A model generated the notes under the pieces. The model saw only the letters and a program-made list of their open reading frames with translations, had not been told where the DNA came from and made no database searches. Both the position numbers and the translations under genes were made by a program. DNA of 64,000 nt from Teichococcus aestuarii (GTDB taxonomy: Bacteria > Pseudomonadota > Alphaproteobacteria > Acetobacterales > Acetobacteraceae), in assembly GCF_003116135.1 (NCBI RefSeq), contig NZ_PDOA01000008.1, positions 119,725 through 183,724 on the forward strand, read 5' to 3'. Shown here piece by piece: positions 26,858 through 34,116 of the stretch. Position 1 is the first letter of the stretch. Each line of letters begins with the position of its first letter.

Positions 26858-27064
26858 ATGACTCCCAATGTCGGCGGCCTCGACCGCGCGTTGCGCATCG
26901 TCCTTGGCCTCGCCCTGCTCTCCCTGCCCTTCTGGATGGAGGGGAATGCCCGCTGGCTCGGGCTGATCGGCCTGGTGCCGCTGGCCACAGGGCTGCTCCG
27001 CCACTGCCCGGCCTATCCCCTGCTGGGCCTGTCCACCGCCCCGCCGGCCGGGACGCGGCGCTGA
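26858..27064 (+). CDS. DUF2892-family small membrane protein
   Basis: This 68-residue protein starts MTPNVGGLDRALRIVLGLAL and contains LIGLVPLATGLLRHCPAYPLLG, the typical DUF2892 (YgaP transmembrane-like) pattern with two hydrophobic segments and one cysteine between them. Such proteins often accompany rhodanese or YeeE/YedE sulfur genes. It stops 1 nt before the BigR-like gene, and the AAGGA site upstream fixes its start. The role is presumed to be in sulfur transfer at the membrane but is unproven. Confidence 0.85.
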   Translation: MTPNVGGLDRALRIVLGLALLSLPFWMEGNARWLGLIGLVPLATGLLRHCPAYPLLGLSTAPPAGTRR

Positions 27065-27065
27065 G

Positions 27066-27395
27066 ATGGCGGGCGGCCTTTCCCTCACCACCACCGAGAT
27101 GCAGGCCCGCTCGGCCGAGGCCGCCGCCTTCCTGAAGCTCTTCGCGCATCCGGACCGGCTGATGATCGCCTGCGCCCTGGTGGAAGGGGAGCAGCCCGTC
27201 AGCGGGCTGGAGGCGCTGCTCGGCATCCGCCAGCCCGGCCTGTCGCAGCAGCTCGCCGCGCTGCGCGAGGCCGGGCTGGTCGCCACCCGCCGCGAGGGCA
27301 AGGCGGTGTTCTATCGCCTGGCCGATGCGCGGACCGAGACCTTCATCGCCACCCTGCACCAGCTGTTCTGCGTCCCGGAGGCGCCTGCCCCATGA
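27066..27395 (+). CDS. bigR: ArsR-family regulator of the BigR/SqrR persulfide-sensing type
   Basis: This 109-residue winged-helix repressor has the recognition helix region IRQPGLSQQLAALREAGLVATRREGKAVFYRL. Two cysteines, Cys36 (MIACALVEGE) and Cys102 (QLFCVPE), occupy the positions that form a tri- or tetrasulfide bridge in BigR and SqrR, and no other cysteine is present. In those proteins, reactive sulfur species release the repressor from its own operon. The location between DUF2892 and two YeeE/YedE-type genes supports the same role. The symbol is by analogy. Confidence 0.85.
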   Translation: MAGGLSLTTTEMQARSAEAAAFLKLFAHPDRLMIACALVEGEQPVSGLEALLGIRQPGLSQQLAALREAGLVATRREGKAVFYRLADARTETFIATLHQLFCVPEAPAP

Positions 27396-27820
27396 CCGAA
27401 TTCACCCCCTGGTCCGCCCTGCTGGGCGGCGTGCTGATCGGCCTCGCCGCCGTGGGCATGATGGCGCTGGAAGGCCGCATCGCCGGCATCAGCGGCATCG
27501 CCAGCCGGCTGTTGCCGCCCTGGCCGGACGCCGCCTGGAAGGGCCGGCTCGGCTTCGTGCTCGGGCTGGTGGCGGCACCGCTGGCGGCCTGGCTGGCCAC
27601 CGGCGACGCCCCCGCCCAGAGCGTGCCGGGCAACCTGCCGCTGATGGCGCTCGCCGGGCTGCTGGTGGGGTTCGGCGCGGTGCTCGGCCATGGGTGCACT
27701 TCGGGCCACGGGGTGTGCGGGCTGGCCCGGTTCTCGCCACGCTCCCTTGCGGCGGTGCTGACCTTCATGATCACCGGATTCCTCACCGTCGCGCTGATGC
27801 GGCACGGCCTCGGGAGCTGA
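27392..27820 (+). CDS. YeeE/YedE-family sulfur transport protein, first half (PmpA-like)
   Basis: This 142-residue inner-membrane protein has four hydrophobic segments and the family signature [20 protein letters not shown], whose cysteines are thought to pass sulfur species such as thiosulfate. Half-size YeeE/YedE proteins work in pairs, and the partner follows 4 nt downstream. It overlaps the regulator gene by ATGA. In BigR-controlled operons such pairs accompany a sulfur dioxygenase, which is absent here. Confidence 0.88.
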   Translation: MTEFTPWSALLGGVLIGLAAVGMMALEGRIAGISGIASRLLPPWPDAAWKGRLGFVLGLVAAPLAAWLATGDAPAQSVPGNLPLMALAGLLVGFGAVLGHGCTSGHGVCGLARFSPRSLAAVLTFMITGFLTVALMRHGLGS

Positions 27821-27824
27821 GCCC

Positions 27825-28226
27825 ATGCCCTTCCTGGTCAATCTCGGCCTCGGGCTGCTGTTCGGCCTGGGCCTGCTGGTCTCCGGCATGGCCGACCCGG
27901 CGAAGGTGCTGAACTTCCTCGACCTCGGCGGCGCCTGGGACCCTTCGCTGGCCTTCGTCATGGCGGGCGCGGTGCTGACCACGGCGCTGGGCTACCGGCT
28001 GGTGCTGCGCCGCCCCCGGCCGCTGCTGGCCGAAGCCTTCCAGCTTCCCACCCGCCGCGCGGTGGATGGGCGCCTTTTGCTCGGCGCGGCGCTTTTCGGC
28101 ATCGGCTGGGGGCTGGGCGGCTTCTGCCCCGGCCCGGCGCTGGCCTCGCTCGGCCTCGGCGCGCCGGGCACGCTGGCCTTCCTGCCGGCCATGCTGGCGG
28201 GCATGGCGCTGGCGCGGCGGCTCTGA
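27825..28226 (+). CDS. YeeE/YedE-type sulfur transport protein, second half (PmpB-like, DUF6691)
   Basis: This 133-residue inner-membrane protein has about four hydrophobic segments and the motif [16 protein letters not shown], which carries the conserved cysteine of the second half-transporter. It contains [33 protein letters not shown], characteristic of this family. It closes the sulfur operon and converges on the Asp/Glu racemase-family gene 7 bp away. Confidence 0.87.
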   Translation: MPFLVNLGLGLLFGLGLLVSGMADPAKVLNFLDLGGAWDPSLAFVMAGAVLTTALGYRLVLRRPRPLLAEAFQLPTRRAVDGRLLLGAALFGIGWGLGGFCPGPALASLGLGAPGTLAFLPAMLAGMALARRL

Positions 28227-28233
28227 GCCCGGC

Positions 28234-28971
28234 TCAGCCCCGCAGCGCCTGGAACAGCCCGCCCCAGCCCTGCACCCGGCCGGGGTCGGCGCCGGCCATG
28301 ACGAGGCTCTTCCACACCACGGTCGCGATGGTGTCGTAGACCGGCAGGCCGGTCTCCGCCTCGAGCGCCGCCACCAGGGGTGCGGCGCGCAGGTTGGTGC
28401 AGACCACGGCGATGGCGTCCGGCCCCGCCGCCGCCACCTCCCGCACCATGCCGTGCAGCGTGGCGGCGGAGACCTCGGAGAAGGAGAAATTGTCGCGCAG
28501 GCCGAGATGCCGCTCGGCCGCGCAGGGAAAGCCGAGCGCCGCGTAGTTCCCGACGATGCGCGCCTGGACATCATCCAGATAGGGCGTCACCAGCCCGAGT
28601 TGCCGCACGCCGGTGCGGGCGAGGATCTCGTTCAGCGCCAGCATCGAGGTGGTGGCGGGGATGCCGGTGGCCTCGGTGATGCGGCGGCAGAGCCGCTCAT
28701 CCGCCTCGAACCCGAGCCAGCCGGAGGAGGTGCCGTTCCAGGCGATCACATCCACCTTCGCATCCGCCAGCAATTCGGCGGCGCGCAGGATCTCGCCGTC
28801 GTCGAACTGGCCCAGCGCCTGGTCGGAGAGGGCGATCTCGGTCACCCGGAAGCGGCCGAAATGCGCCGAGACCTCCGGCAGCGCCGCCACCATCGCCTGC
28901 GTCACCGGCTCCAGCACGGTGTTGGAGGAAGGGGTCAGCATGCCCAGCAGGATGCGCTTGCTCACGGTCAC
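28234..28971 (-). CDS. Asp/Glu racemase superfamily protein (maleate isomerase/arylmalonate decarboxylase-like)
   Basis: This 245-residue protein has the superfamily start GMLTPSSNTVLEPVTQAM and the two active-site regions WNGTSSGWLGF and AVVCTNLRAAPLVAALEAETGLPVYDT. The second Cys is present (VCTN), while the first cysteine position appears as Ser/Thr (GTSSG), which resembles one-cysteine decarboxylases more than racemases. The GTG at 28971 is chosen because an AGGAGG site lies 5 nt upstream. Possible roles include maleate isomerisation or malonate-type decarboxylation. Confidence 0.82.
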   Translation of the reverse strand: MTVSKRILLGMLTPSSNTVLEPVTQAMVAALPEVSAHFGRFRVTEIALSDQALGQFDDGEILRAAELLADAKVDVIAWNGTSSGWLGFEADERLCRRITEATGIPATTSMLALNEILARTGVRQLGLVTPYLDDVQARIVGNYAALGFPCAAERHLGLRDNFSFSEVSAATLHGMVREVAAAGPDAIAVVCTNLRAAPLVAALEAETGLPVYDTIATVVWKSLVMAGADPGRVQGWGGLFQALRG

Positions 28972-29224
28972 TCGGTCCTCCTCAGCCTCAGGCGCCGGCC
29001 AGGAGACCGGAGAATGCGCGTGCTGGCAATTCCCCTCCTCTCTGCCGGCCCTCGGCCGCCCGCAGGGCAGGAAGCCGCCGCTCATGGCGCTGGCCGCCGA
29101 GGCCGCGGCGCCGAGGGGGCCGCCGAACAGCCCGGCCATGGCGCGCCCCGCCACGCGTGCGAGCCGGGCGCGGCGGGCGGCCGCGCGTGACCATGACCAT
29201 GAAATCTCCTACCTTCCTGCCCTC

Positions 29225-29368
29225 ATGCGTGACGTCACCGACGCCCTGTTCCCGGCTTTCCCCGCCGCCACCTTGCTCTCCGGCCCGGTGGAGGACGGCA
29301 TGCTGGCGGCCATCGCGGCGGCGCCGCCGCCCTTTCTGCCGCCCACCGCCACGCGCCGCGCGCCGTGA
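29225..29368 (+). CDS. Putative 47-residue protein coupled to dinB
   Basis: A short open frame (MRDVTDALFPAFPAATLL...) ends with a TGA that overlaps the GTG start of dinB as GTGA. Nearly all its codons end in G or C, like true genes here, which supports translation. No clear ribosome-binding site precedes it and I recognise no family. The rest of the interval 28972-29224 shows nothing further. Confidence 0.35.
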   Translation: MRDVTDALFPAFPAATLLSGPVEDGMLAAIAAAPPPFLPPTATRRAP

Positions 29369-30471
29369 CGCGGGAAGCGGCCCCGCCCGCGCCGGTGCCC
29401 GTGCCCGTGCGCAAGATCATCCATGTGGACATGGATGCCTTCTACGCCTCGGTCGAGCAGCGCGACGACCCGGCTCTGCGCGGCCTGCCCGTGGCGGTGG
29501 GCGGCTCCAGCGCGCGTGGCGTGGTGGCGGCGGCCAGCTACGAGGCGCGGCGCTTCGGCGTGCGCTCGGCCATGCCCTCCCTCACCGCGCGGCGGCTCTG
29601 CCCCGACCTCGTCTTTGTCCGCCCGCGCTTCGAGGTCTACCGCGCCGTCTCCGAGCAGATCCGCGCCGTCTTCGCCGAGCACACGCCGCAGATCGAGCCG
29701 CTCTCGCTCGACGAGGCCTATCTCGACGTGACGGAGAACCTGCAGGGCATCGCCTCGGCCACCGAAATCGCGCAGCGCATCCGCGCCGCCATCCGCGAGC
29801 GCACGGGCCTCACCGCCTCGGCCGGCGTCTCCTACAACAAGTTCCTGGCCAAGCTCGCCTCCGACCACCGCAAGCCGGACGGGCTGTTCGTCATCACCCC
29901 GCGCATGGGGCCGGGCTTCGTGGAGGACCTGCCCGTGGGCCGCTTCCACGGCATCGGGCCGAAGACGGCGGCGCGGATGAACCGCCTCGGCATCCAGACG
30001 GGGCTCGACCTGCGGCAGCAGAGCCTGGCGGCGCTGCAGGCCGAGTTCGGCAAGGCCGGCGCCTTCTACCACGCCATCGCGCGTGGCGAGGACCACCGCC
30101 CGGTGCAGGCGCACCGGCTGCGCAAGTCGGTCGGCGCCGAGACCACCTTCAGCCAGGATCTCGCCGAGTTCGCCGCCCTGCGCGAGGCGCTGCGCCCGCT
30201 CGCCGCCAAGGTGTGGGAGCATGTGGCGCGCCACGGCCTGCAGGGCCGCACCGTGACGCTGAAGGTGAAGTTCAGCGACTTCCGCCAGATCACCCGCAGC
30301 CAGTCCTCCGCCCTGCCGGTCGGCAGCCTGGCGGAGCTGGAGGGCATCGCCACGCAGCTGCTGGGCGGGGTGCTGCCGCCGCCGCGTGGCATCCGTCTGC
30401 TGGGTGTCACCCTCTCCGCGCTGGGTGGCGAGCGGGACGGCGCGGCGGAGCAGATGACGCTGGCGTTCTAG
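29365..30471 (+). CDS. dinB: DNA polymerase IV (Y-family translesion polymerase)
   Basis: This 368-residue Y-family polymerase has metal-binding motifs HVDMDAFYASVE and PLSLDEAYLDVT, the steric-gate region FYAS, the helix-hairpin-helix FHGIGPKTAARMNRLGI and a little-finger domain. It ends QMTLAF, a QxxLxF sliding-clamp-binding motif. It copies past damaged bases at the cost of fidelity. The GTG start gives a Pro/Val-rich extension of about 15 residues before the conserved core; a GTG further down would also be acceptable. No LexA-type site could be identified by eye. Confidence 0.93.
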   Translation: MTREAAPPAPVPVPVRKIIHVDMDAFYASVEQRDDPALRGLPVAVGGSSARGVVAAASYEARRFGVRSAMPSLTARRLCPDLVFVRPRFEVYRAVSEQIRAVFAEHTPQIEPLSLDEAYLDVTENLQGIASATEIAQRIRAAIRERTGLTASAGVSYNKFLAKLASDHRKPDGLFVITPRMGPGFVEDLPVGRFHGIGPKTAARMNRLGIQTGLDLRQQSLAALQAEFGKAGAFYHAIARGEDHRPVQAHRLRKSVGAETTFSQDLAEFAALREALRPLAAKVWEHVARHGLQGRTVTLKVKFSDFRQITRSQSSALPVGSLAELEGIATQLLGGVLPPPRGIRLLGVTLSALGGERDGAAEQMTLAF

Positions 30472-30736
30472 CCGTCCGGCAATGAAAGGCCCGTTCCGGC
30501 GCGATGCGGCGCGGGCCGGGCCGCGCGCCGCAGAGGGCGCCTGCGCTTCGACAATTCCGCCATCGATGCTTGCGGAAAGCGGTGCAAGCGTCCATATGTT
30601 AACCGTCAAACTCGTTTGGTTCGGCCTGTTCTCCTTGCTCATGCTTGAGCGCCGAGCCTGGTGTCCGTTTCCCCTCGCAGCTTGATCCGTTCTGCGGTTT
30701 TGCGGAGCGGTTCTCATTCATGAACGGAACACCATC
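30472..30736 (+). promoter_or_regulatory. Cold-shock gene promoter and long 5' leader region
   Basis: The 265 bp before the cold-shock gene are less GC-rich than the surroundings. A TTGCGG at 30570-30575 and TATGTT at 30595-30600 form a weak promoter pair with 19-bp spacing. The remaining ~135 nt to the start would be an untranslated leader with small inverted repeats such as GTTC...GAAC near 30712-30725. Long structured leaders are common for csp mRNAs. Confidence 0.4.
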
Positions 30737-30943
30737 ATGTCCACCGGCACCGTCAAGTGGTTCAACGCGACCAAGGGCTTTGGCTTCATCCAGCCGGATG
30801 ACGGCAGCAAGGATGTCTTCCTGCACATCTCCGACGTGCAGCGCTCCGGCCTGCGCGAGCCGCGCGAGGGCGACAAGATCGAGTACGACCTGCAGCGCGG
30901 CCAGCAGGGCAAGACCTCGGCCACCAACCTCAAGATGGCCTGA
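30737..30943 (+). CDS. Cold-shock domain protein (CspA family)
   Basis: This 68-residue single OB-fold protein starts MSTGTVKWFNATKGFGFIQPDDG and includes DVFLHISDV, so both RNA-binding motifs RNP1 (KGFGFI) and RNP2 (VFLHI) are present. It binds single-stranded RNA and DNA and prevents mRNA secondary structure. Length and motifs are standard. It is a single-gene unit with a leader region upstream and a hairpin downstream. Confidence 0.96.
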   Translation: MSTGTVKWFNATKGFGFIQPDDGSKDVFLHISDVQRSGLREPREGDKIEYDLQRGQQGKTSATNLKMA

Positions 30944-30951
30944 TCCTCCCC

Positions 30952-30981
30952 GCCGGGGCCGCCTTTCGGGGCGGCGCCGGC
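30952..30981 (+). terminator. Hairpin after the cold-shock gene
   Basis: GCCGCC and GGCGGC arms around TTTCGG, extended by GCCGG/CCGGC, form a GC-rich hairpin 9 nt after the stop. No T-run follows, so intrinsic termination is uncertain. Confidence 0.35.
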
Positions 30982-31149
30982 CTGGAAGAGGCGCGGGCGC
31001 ATGCCCGCGCAATGGCAGCGGAGGCCGGGCCTGTTCCGGCCTCCGGAAGCATTGTGGGAGCCGCTGAGGGCCATGCCGCGCGCGGGCCGCCGGCCTGCCG
31101 CTCCCATCTGGCTCGCGTGACCCTTCGCCGGCCCGCCCAGGAGTTCCGC

Positions 31150-31359
31150 ATGCCCCCTCACGGCTTCACCATCGGCCAGAGCGTCGAATTCGTGCCCGGC
31201 CGCTTCGACGGCTCGGCGCCGCGCGGCACCTACACGGTGCTGCGGCAACTGCCCAACGATGCCACAGACCGCGAATACCGCGTCCGCAACCTCCGCGACG
31301 GCCATGAGCGCGTGGTGCGCGAAAGCCAGATCCGCGGCAGCGCCGCGATGCCGGGCTGA
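31150..31359 (+). CDS. Small conserved hypothetical protein
   Basis: This 69-residue protein begins MPPHGFTIGQSVEFVPGRFDG and contains GTYTVLRQLPNDATDREYRVRNLRDGHERVVRESQIR. The alternating pattern looks like a small beta-barrel (KOW/SH3-like) fold. An AGGAG site 6 nt before the ATG fixes the start; the longer frame upstream lacks such a site. Similar small proteins occur in other alphaproteobacteria to my recollection, but no function is known to me. Confidence 0.7.
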   Translation: MPPHGFTIGQSVEFVPGRFDGSAPRGTYTVLRQLPNDATDREYRVRNLRDGHERVVRESQIRGSAAMPG

Positions 31360-31400
31360 AGCCCGCGCCGCCCGCGGCCCAGAACCAGGAAAGACGTGTC

Positions 31401-31592
31401 GTGCCGCCAAATCCTCAGAAAGCGGCGGTCCAGGACCCCGAGGCCGAAGCCAGGCTGGAGCAGGAGATTGCCTCCCTGGCGAAGCGGCACCGGGTCTCGC
31501 CCGCCATCATCCGCGAGATCATCCGCCGCTCGGGCTCCAGCGAGAAATCCTCGATCGAGCGCGAGCTGCAGAAGAGCAAGGCCCGCCGCTGA
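31401..31592 (+). CDS. Small DUF3606-like protein
   Basis: This 63-residue protein starts with GTG after an AGGAAAG site. After an acidic N-terminus, residues 18-60 (LEQEIASLAKRHRVSPAIIREIIRRSG, then SSIERELQK) form two amphipathic helices that resemble the DUF3606 pattern of short alphaproteobacterial proteins. It follows the previous small gene by 41 bp and may share its transcript. Function unknown. Confidence 0.65.
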   Translation: MPPNPQKAAVQDPEAEARLEQEIASLAKRHRVSPAIIREIIRRSGSSEKSSIERELQKSKARR

Positions 31593-31600
31593 GCCGGGCC

Positions 31601-31627
31601 CCCGCCCGGCATCGCTGCCGGGGCGGG
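31601..31627. terminator. Bidirectional hairpin between convergent genes
   Basis: CCCGCCCGGCA and TGCCGGGGCGGG pair around TCGC, with one bulged G, between the convergent small-protein and serine-hydrolase genes. It is placed correctly for a shared terminator but has no T-run on either side. Confidence 0.4.
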
Positions 31628-31640
31628 ATGCCGCGCCTGC

Positions 31641-32999
31641 TCAGGCGCGGCGGCTCTCCACCATGGCGCCATAGACGAGGTTCTTGAACAGCATGCGGGT
31701 CTGCCCGCGCGCGCTCGGGCCTTGCGCCATCAGGATGCCGACCAGCCCCTCCGCCCGGTCGATGGTGAAGGAGGTGCCCCAGGCACCGGCCCACATCGCG
31801 TCGCCCCTGCTGCCGGGCGCCACGCCGAGCCCGTCCTGCAACCGCACCGCAAAGCCCAGCCCGAAGCCGTAGCCCGGCCCGGTGGAGGCGGTGGGCGATC
31901 CGCCCATGCCCTGGATGTGGTTGGAGAGCATATAGTTCACCACCGGCGCCGCCAGGTAGCGCCTCCCCTCGAAATGCCCGCCATTGGCGATCATCTGCGC
32001 GAAGCGGAAGTAGTCCGCCGCGGTGGAGACCAGCCCGGCGCCGCCCTTCAGGTAGGAACGCCCCGCATCGTCCTCCAGGATGCGGTAGGCGCGCCACATC
32101 GGCTCGGTCTGCGGGTCGGTAGTGGGGGATTCCGCCAGCCGCGCCCGCTTGCCGGGCTCGACGAACCAGGCCGTGTCGCGCATGCCGAGGGGGCCGATGA
32201 GCCGCTCCTGCAGCAGCCGGTCCAGCCGCTGCCCGGCCACGCGCTCGATCAGCAGCCCCAGCACGTCGGTGGAGATGGAGTAGAAGAACATCGTGCCCGG
32301 CTGGAAGGCGAGCGGGATGCCGCCCAGCCGGCGCAGCATCTCGTCGCCGGTGATGGCCTCGCGCCCGGCCTCGATGTTCTGCTCCCGGTAGGCGTCGCGG
32401 ATGCGCTCCGAGGGCACGGCGTTGGAATAGGCGAAGCCGGAGGTGTGGCGCAGCAGGTCCTGCACCGTGACCGGCCGCTCCAGCGCCACCTCCTCGGGCG
32501 GCTGGCCGTCGCGGCTGCGCTCCACCTTCAGGTTGGCCAGTTCCGGCATCCAGCGAGTGATGGGGTCGCCGAGCTTCATCCTCCCCTCTTCCACCAGCAT
32601 CATCGCCGCCGCCGAGGTCATCGGCTTGGTCATCGATGCCTGGAGGAAGATGGCGTCGCGCGGCATCGGCTTCGTCCGCGCCGCATCCTGGTGGCCATAG
32701 GCCTCGTGGTGGATGATCTCGCCCTCGCGCGCCACCAGCGCCACGCAGCCGGCGAAGGAGCCGCGCTCCGCCTCGTCGGCGAAGGCCCGCTCCATGCGCG
32801 CCAGCCGCTCCCGCGAGAAGCCGCGGATCAGGTCCGGCCCGCCGGGCGGGCGGGGGCGCATCGGGCCGCGATGCGGGTGCGGCGGGGTGCCGGATGGCTG
32901 CGTGGACGGTTGCGCCAGGGCCGGGCCTGCCAGCCCGGCGGCAAGGCCCGTCATGCCCACGGCGAAGGCCGCGCGGCGCGAAGTGGTGAACTGGTTCAT
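31641..32999 (-). CDS. Exported serine hydrolase of the class C beta-lactamase fold
   Basis: This 452-residue protein has a signal peptide (RRAAFAVGMTGLAAGLAGPALAQ) and then a Pro/His-rich linker. The catalytic Ser122-x-x-Lys125 (SMTK) and Tyr190-x-Asn192 (YSN) motifs of the class C beta-lactamase/DD-peptidase fold are present; a late Gly-rich strand (MWAGAWGTSFTID) takes the place of the KTG motif. Related proteins are esterases or D-aminopeptidases as often as beta-lactamases, so antibiotic resistance should not be assumed. An AGGAAA site supports the start. Confidence 0.88.
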   Translation of the reverse strand: MNQFTTSRRAAFAVGMTGLAAGLAGPALAQPSTQPSGTPPHPHRGPMRPRPPGGPDLIRGFSRERLARMERAFADEAERGSFAGCVALVAREGEIIHHEAYGHQDAARTKPMPRDAIFLQASMTKPMTSAAAMMLVEEGRMKLGDPITRWMPELANLKVERSRDGQPPEEVALERPVTVQDLLRHTSGFAYSNAVPSERIRDAYREQNIEAGREAITGDEMLRRLGGIPLAFQPGTMFFYSISTDVLGLLIERVAGQRLDRLLQERLIGPLGMRDTAWFVEPGKRARLAESPTTDPQTEPMWRAYRILEDDAGRSYLKGGAGLVSTAADYFRFAQMIANGGHFEGRRYLAAPVVNYMLSNHIQGMGGSPTASTGPGYGFGLGFAVRLQDGLGVAPGSRGDAMWAGAWGTSFTIDRAEGLVGILMAQGPSARGQTRMLFKNLVYGAMVESRRA

Positions 33000-33129
33000 G
33001 CGTTTCCTGCCCTTGGCATCTTGGGCCTCCTGACGGGGCCGGGGGCAGGCTAACGCGGCTTCAGCCGGAACGAAATCCGCCGGGCGGCATTCCGCCGGGC
33101 CGCCATCCTTTTCTTGATCGGCCTGCCGC

Positions 33130-34029
33130 TCAGCCTCCGGGCAGCACGGCCACGGCGAAGGCGCGGGCAATCTCGGCGCGCCGGGCGAGCCAGAGGCGGT
33201 CCCGCAGCGCGGCCAGTTGTTCCAGCACGCCCTCGAAGGCGCGGAAGCGGCCGGGGCGGCCGGCGATGCGCAGGTGGTAGCCGATGTTCAGCAGGCGCGG
33301 CCGGCCACGTTCCGCCTCGGCCAGCAGCACGTCCAGCGCGTCCGACACATACTCCACCATCTCGCCGGCGCGGACGAAGCCGTTGGGGTGGAAGAACTTC
33401 ATGTCGTTGGTATCCAGCGCGTAGGGCACCACCACCAGGCCGGGATGCGCCGGGTCGCGGTAGGGCAGGTCGTCGTCGAAGGCGTTGGAGGTGTAGGTGA
33501 AGCCCTGCTCCTCCAGCAGGCCGCGCGTCCAGCGGCTCTCCGCGCCCCGGCAGAAGAAGCCCTCCGGCCGCTGCCCCGTGGCGGCGCCGATGGTCTCGGC
33601 GCAGCGGGCGAGGTCGGCGGCCTCGGCCTCGCGGCTGGTGTAGTCGGCATGCGGGCGCCACAGCCAGCCATGCACGGCGGCCTCGTGCCCCGCCGCCGCC
33701 ACGGCGCCGGCCAAAGCGGGGGCGCGCTGCACGGCGCGGCCGCACATCAGGAAGGTGGCGGGGATGGCATGGCGGTCCAGCGCCTCCAGCATCCGCCACA
33801 GACCCGCGCGGGTGCCGTAGGCGAAGATCTGCTCCTGCCCCATGTCCCGCACCCCGGGGGGCACGACGCTCATCACCTCGCCCATCCGCTCCGATTGCGG
33901 GTCGCCGTCGCCCACCTGCTGCTCGGCCCCCTCCTCCAGGTTCACCACCACCGAGACCGCCAGCCGCGCGCCATTGGGCCAGCGCAGATCGGGCCATTCG
34001 CCGCCATAGCCGATGAGGTCGCGCGTCAT
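33130..34029 (-). CDS. Polysaccharide deacetylase-family protein, PuuE-like paralogue
   Basis: This 299-residue NodB-fold hydrolase has the start DLIGYGGEWPDLRWPNGARLAVSVVVNLEEGAE, which parallels the PuuE allantoinase encoded at 39.7 kb. Other shared features are the FAYGTRAGLWRMLE and ATFLMCGRAVQRAP segments and a HGWLWR motif. It probably hydrolyses a C-N bond in a ureide or related amide. It is divergent from allantoate amidohydrolase, with an 87-bp spacer. Whether it is a second allantoinase or acts on another compound cannot be decided. Confidence 0.85.
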   Translation of the reverse strand: MTRDLIGYGGEWPDLRWPNGARLAVSVVVNLEEGAEQQVGDGDPQSERMGEVMSVVPPGVRDMGQEQIFAYGTRAGLWRMLEALDRHAIPATFLMCGRAVQRAPALAGAVAAAGHEAAVHGWLWRPHADYTSREAEAADLARCAETIGAATGQRPEGFFCRGAESRWTRGLLEEQGFTYTSNAFDDDLPYRDPAHPGLVVVPYALDTNDMKFFHPNGFVRAGEMVEYVSDALDVLLAEAERGRPRLLNIGYHLRIAGRPGRFRAFEGVLEQLAALRDRLWLARRAEIARAFAVAVLPGG

Positions 34030-34116
34030 GCCGGATTCCTTCCCTCCGAGAGTCTGCCGCGCCCCTGGCAAGCGCGGGGCCAGCCCCTTGGCATGCCGCC
34101 TGCTGGGAGGCCGGGC

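Noticed and set aside
30482..30685. 67-codon frame upstream of the cold-shock gene
   Set aside because: No ribosome-binding site, no family and overlaps the probable promoter and leader; treated as non-coding.
31641..32999. Annotation as an antibiotic-resistance beta-lactamase
   Set aside because: The class C fold motifs are present, but the family mostly contains esterases and peptidases, and no AmpC-like KTG or regulator context is seen.
33000..33129. Terminator-like GC repeats between the serine hydrolase and deacetylase genes
   Set aside because: The repeats are mostly direct rather than inverted and form at most a 5-bp stem; not supported as a terminator.
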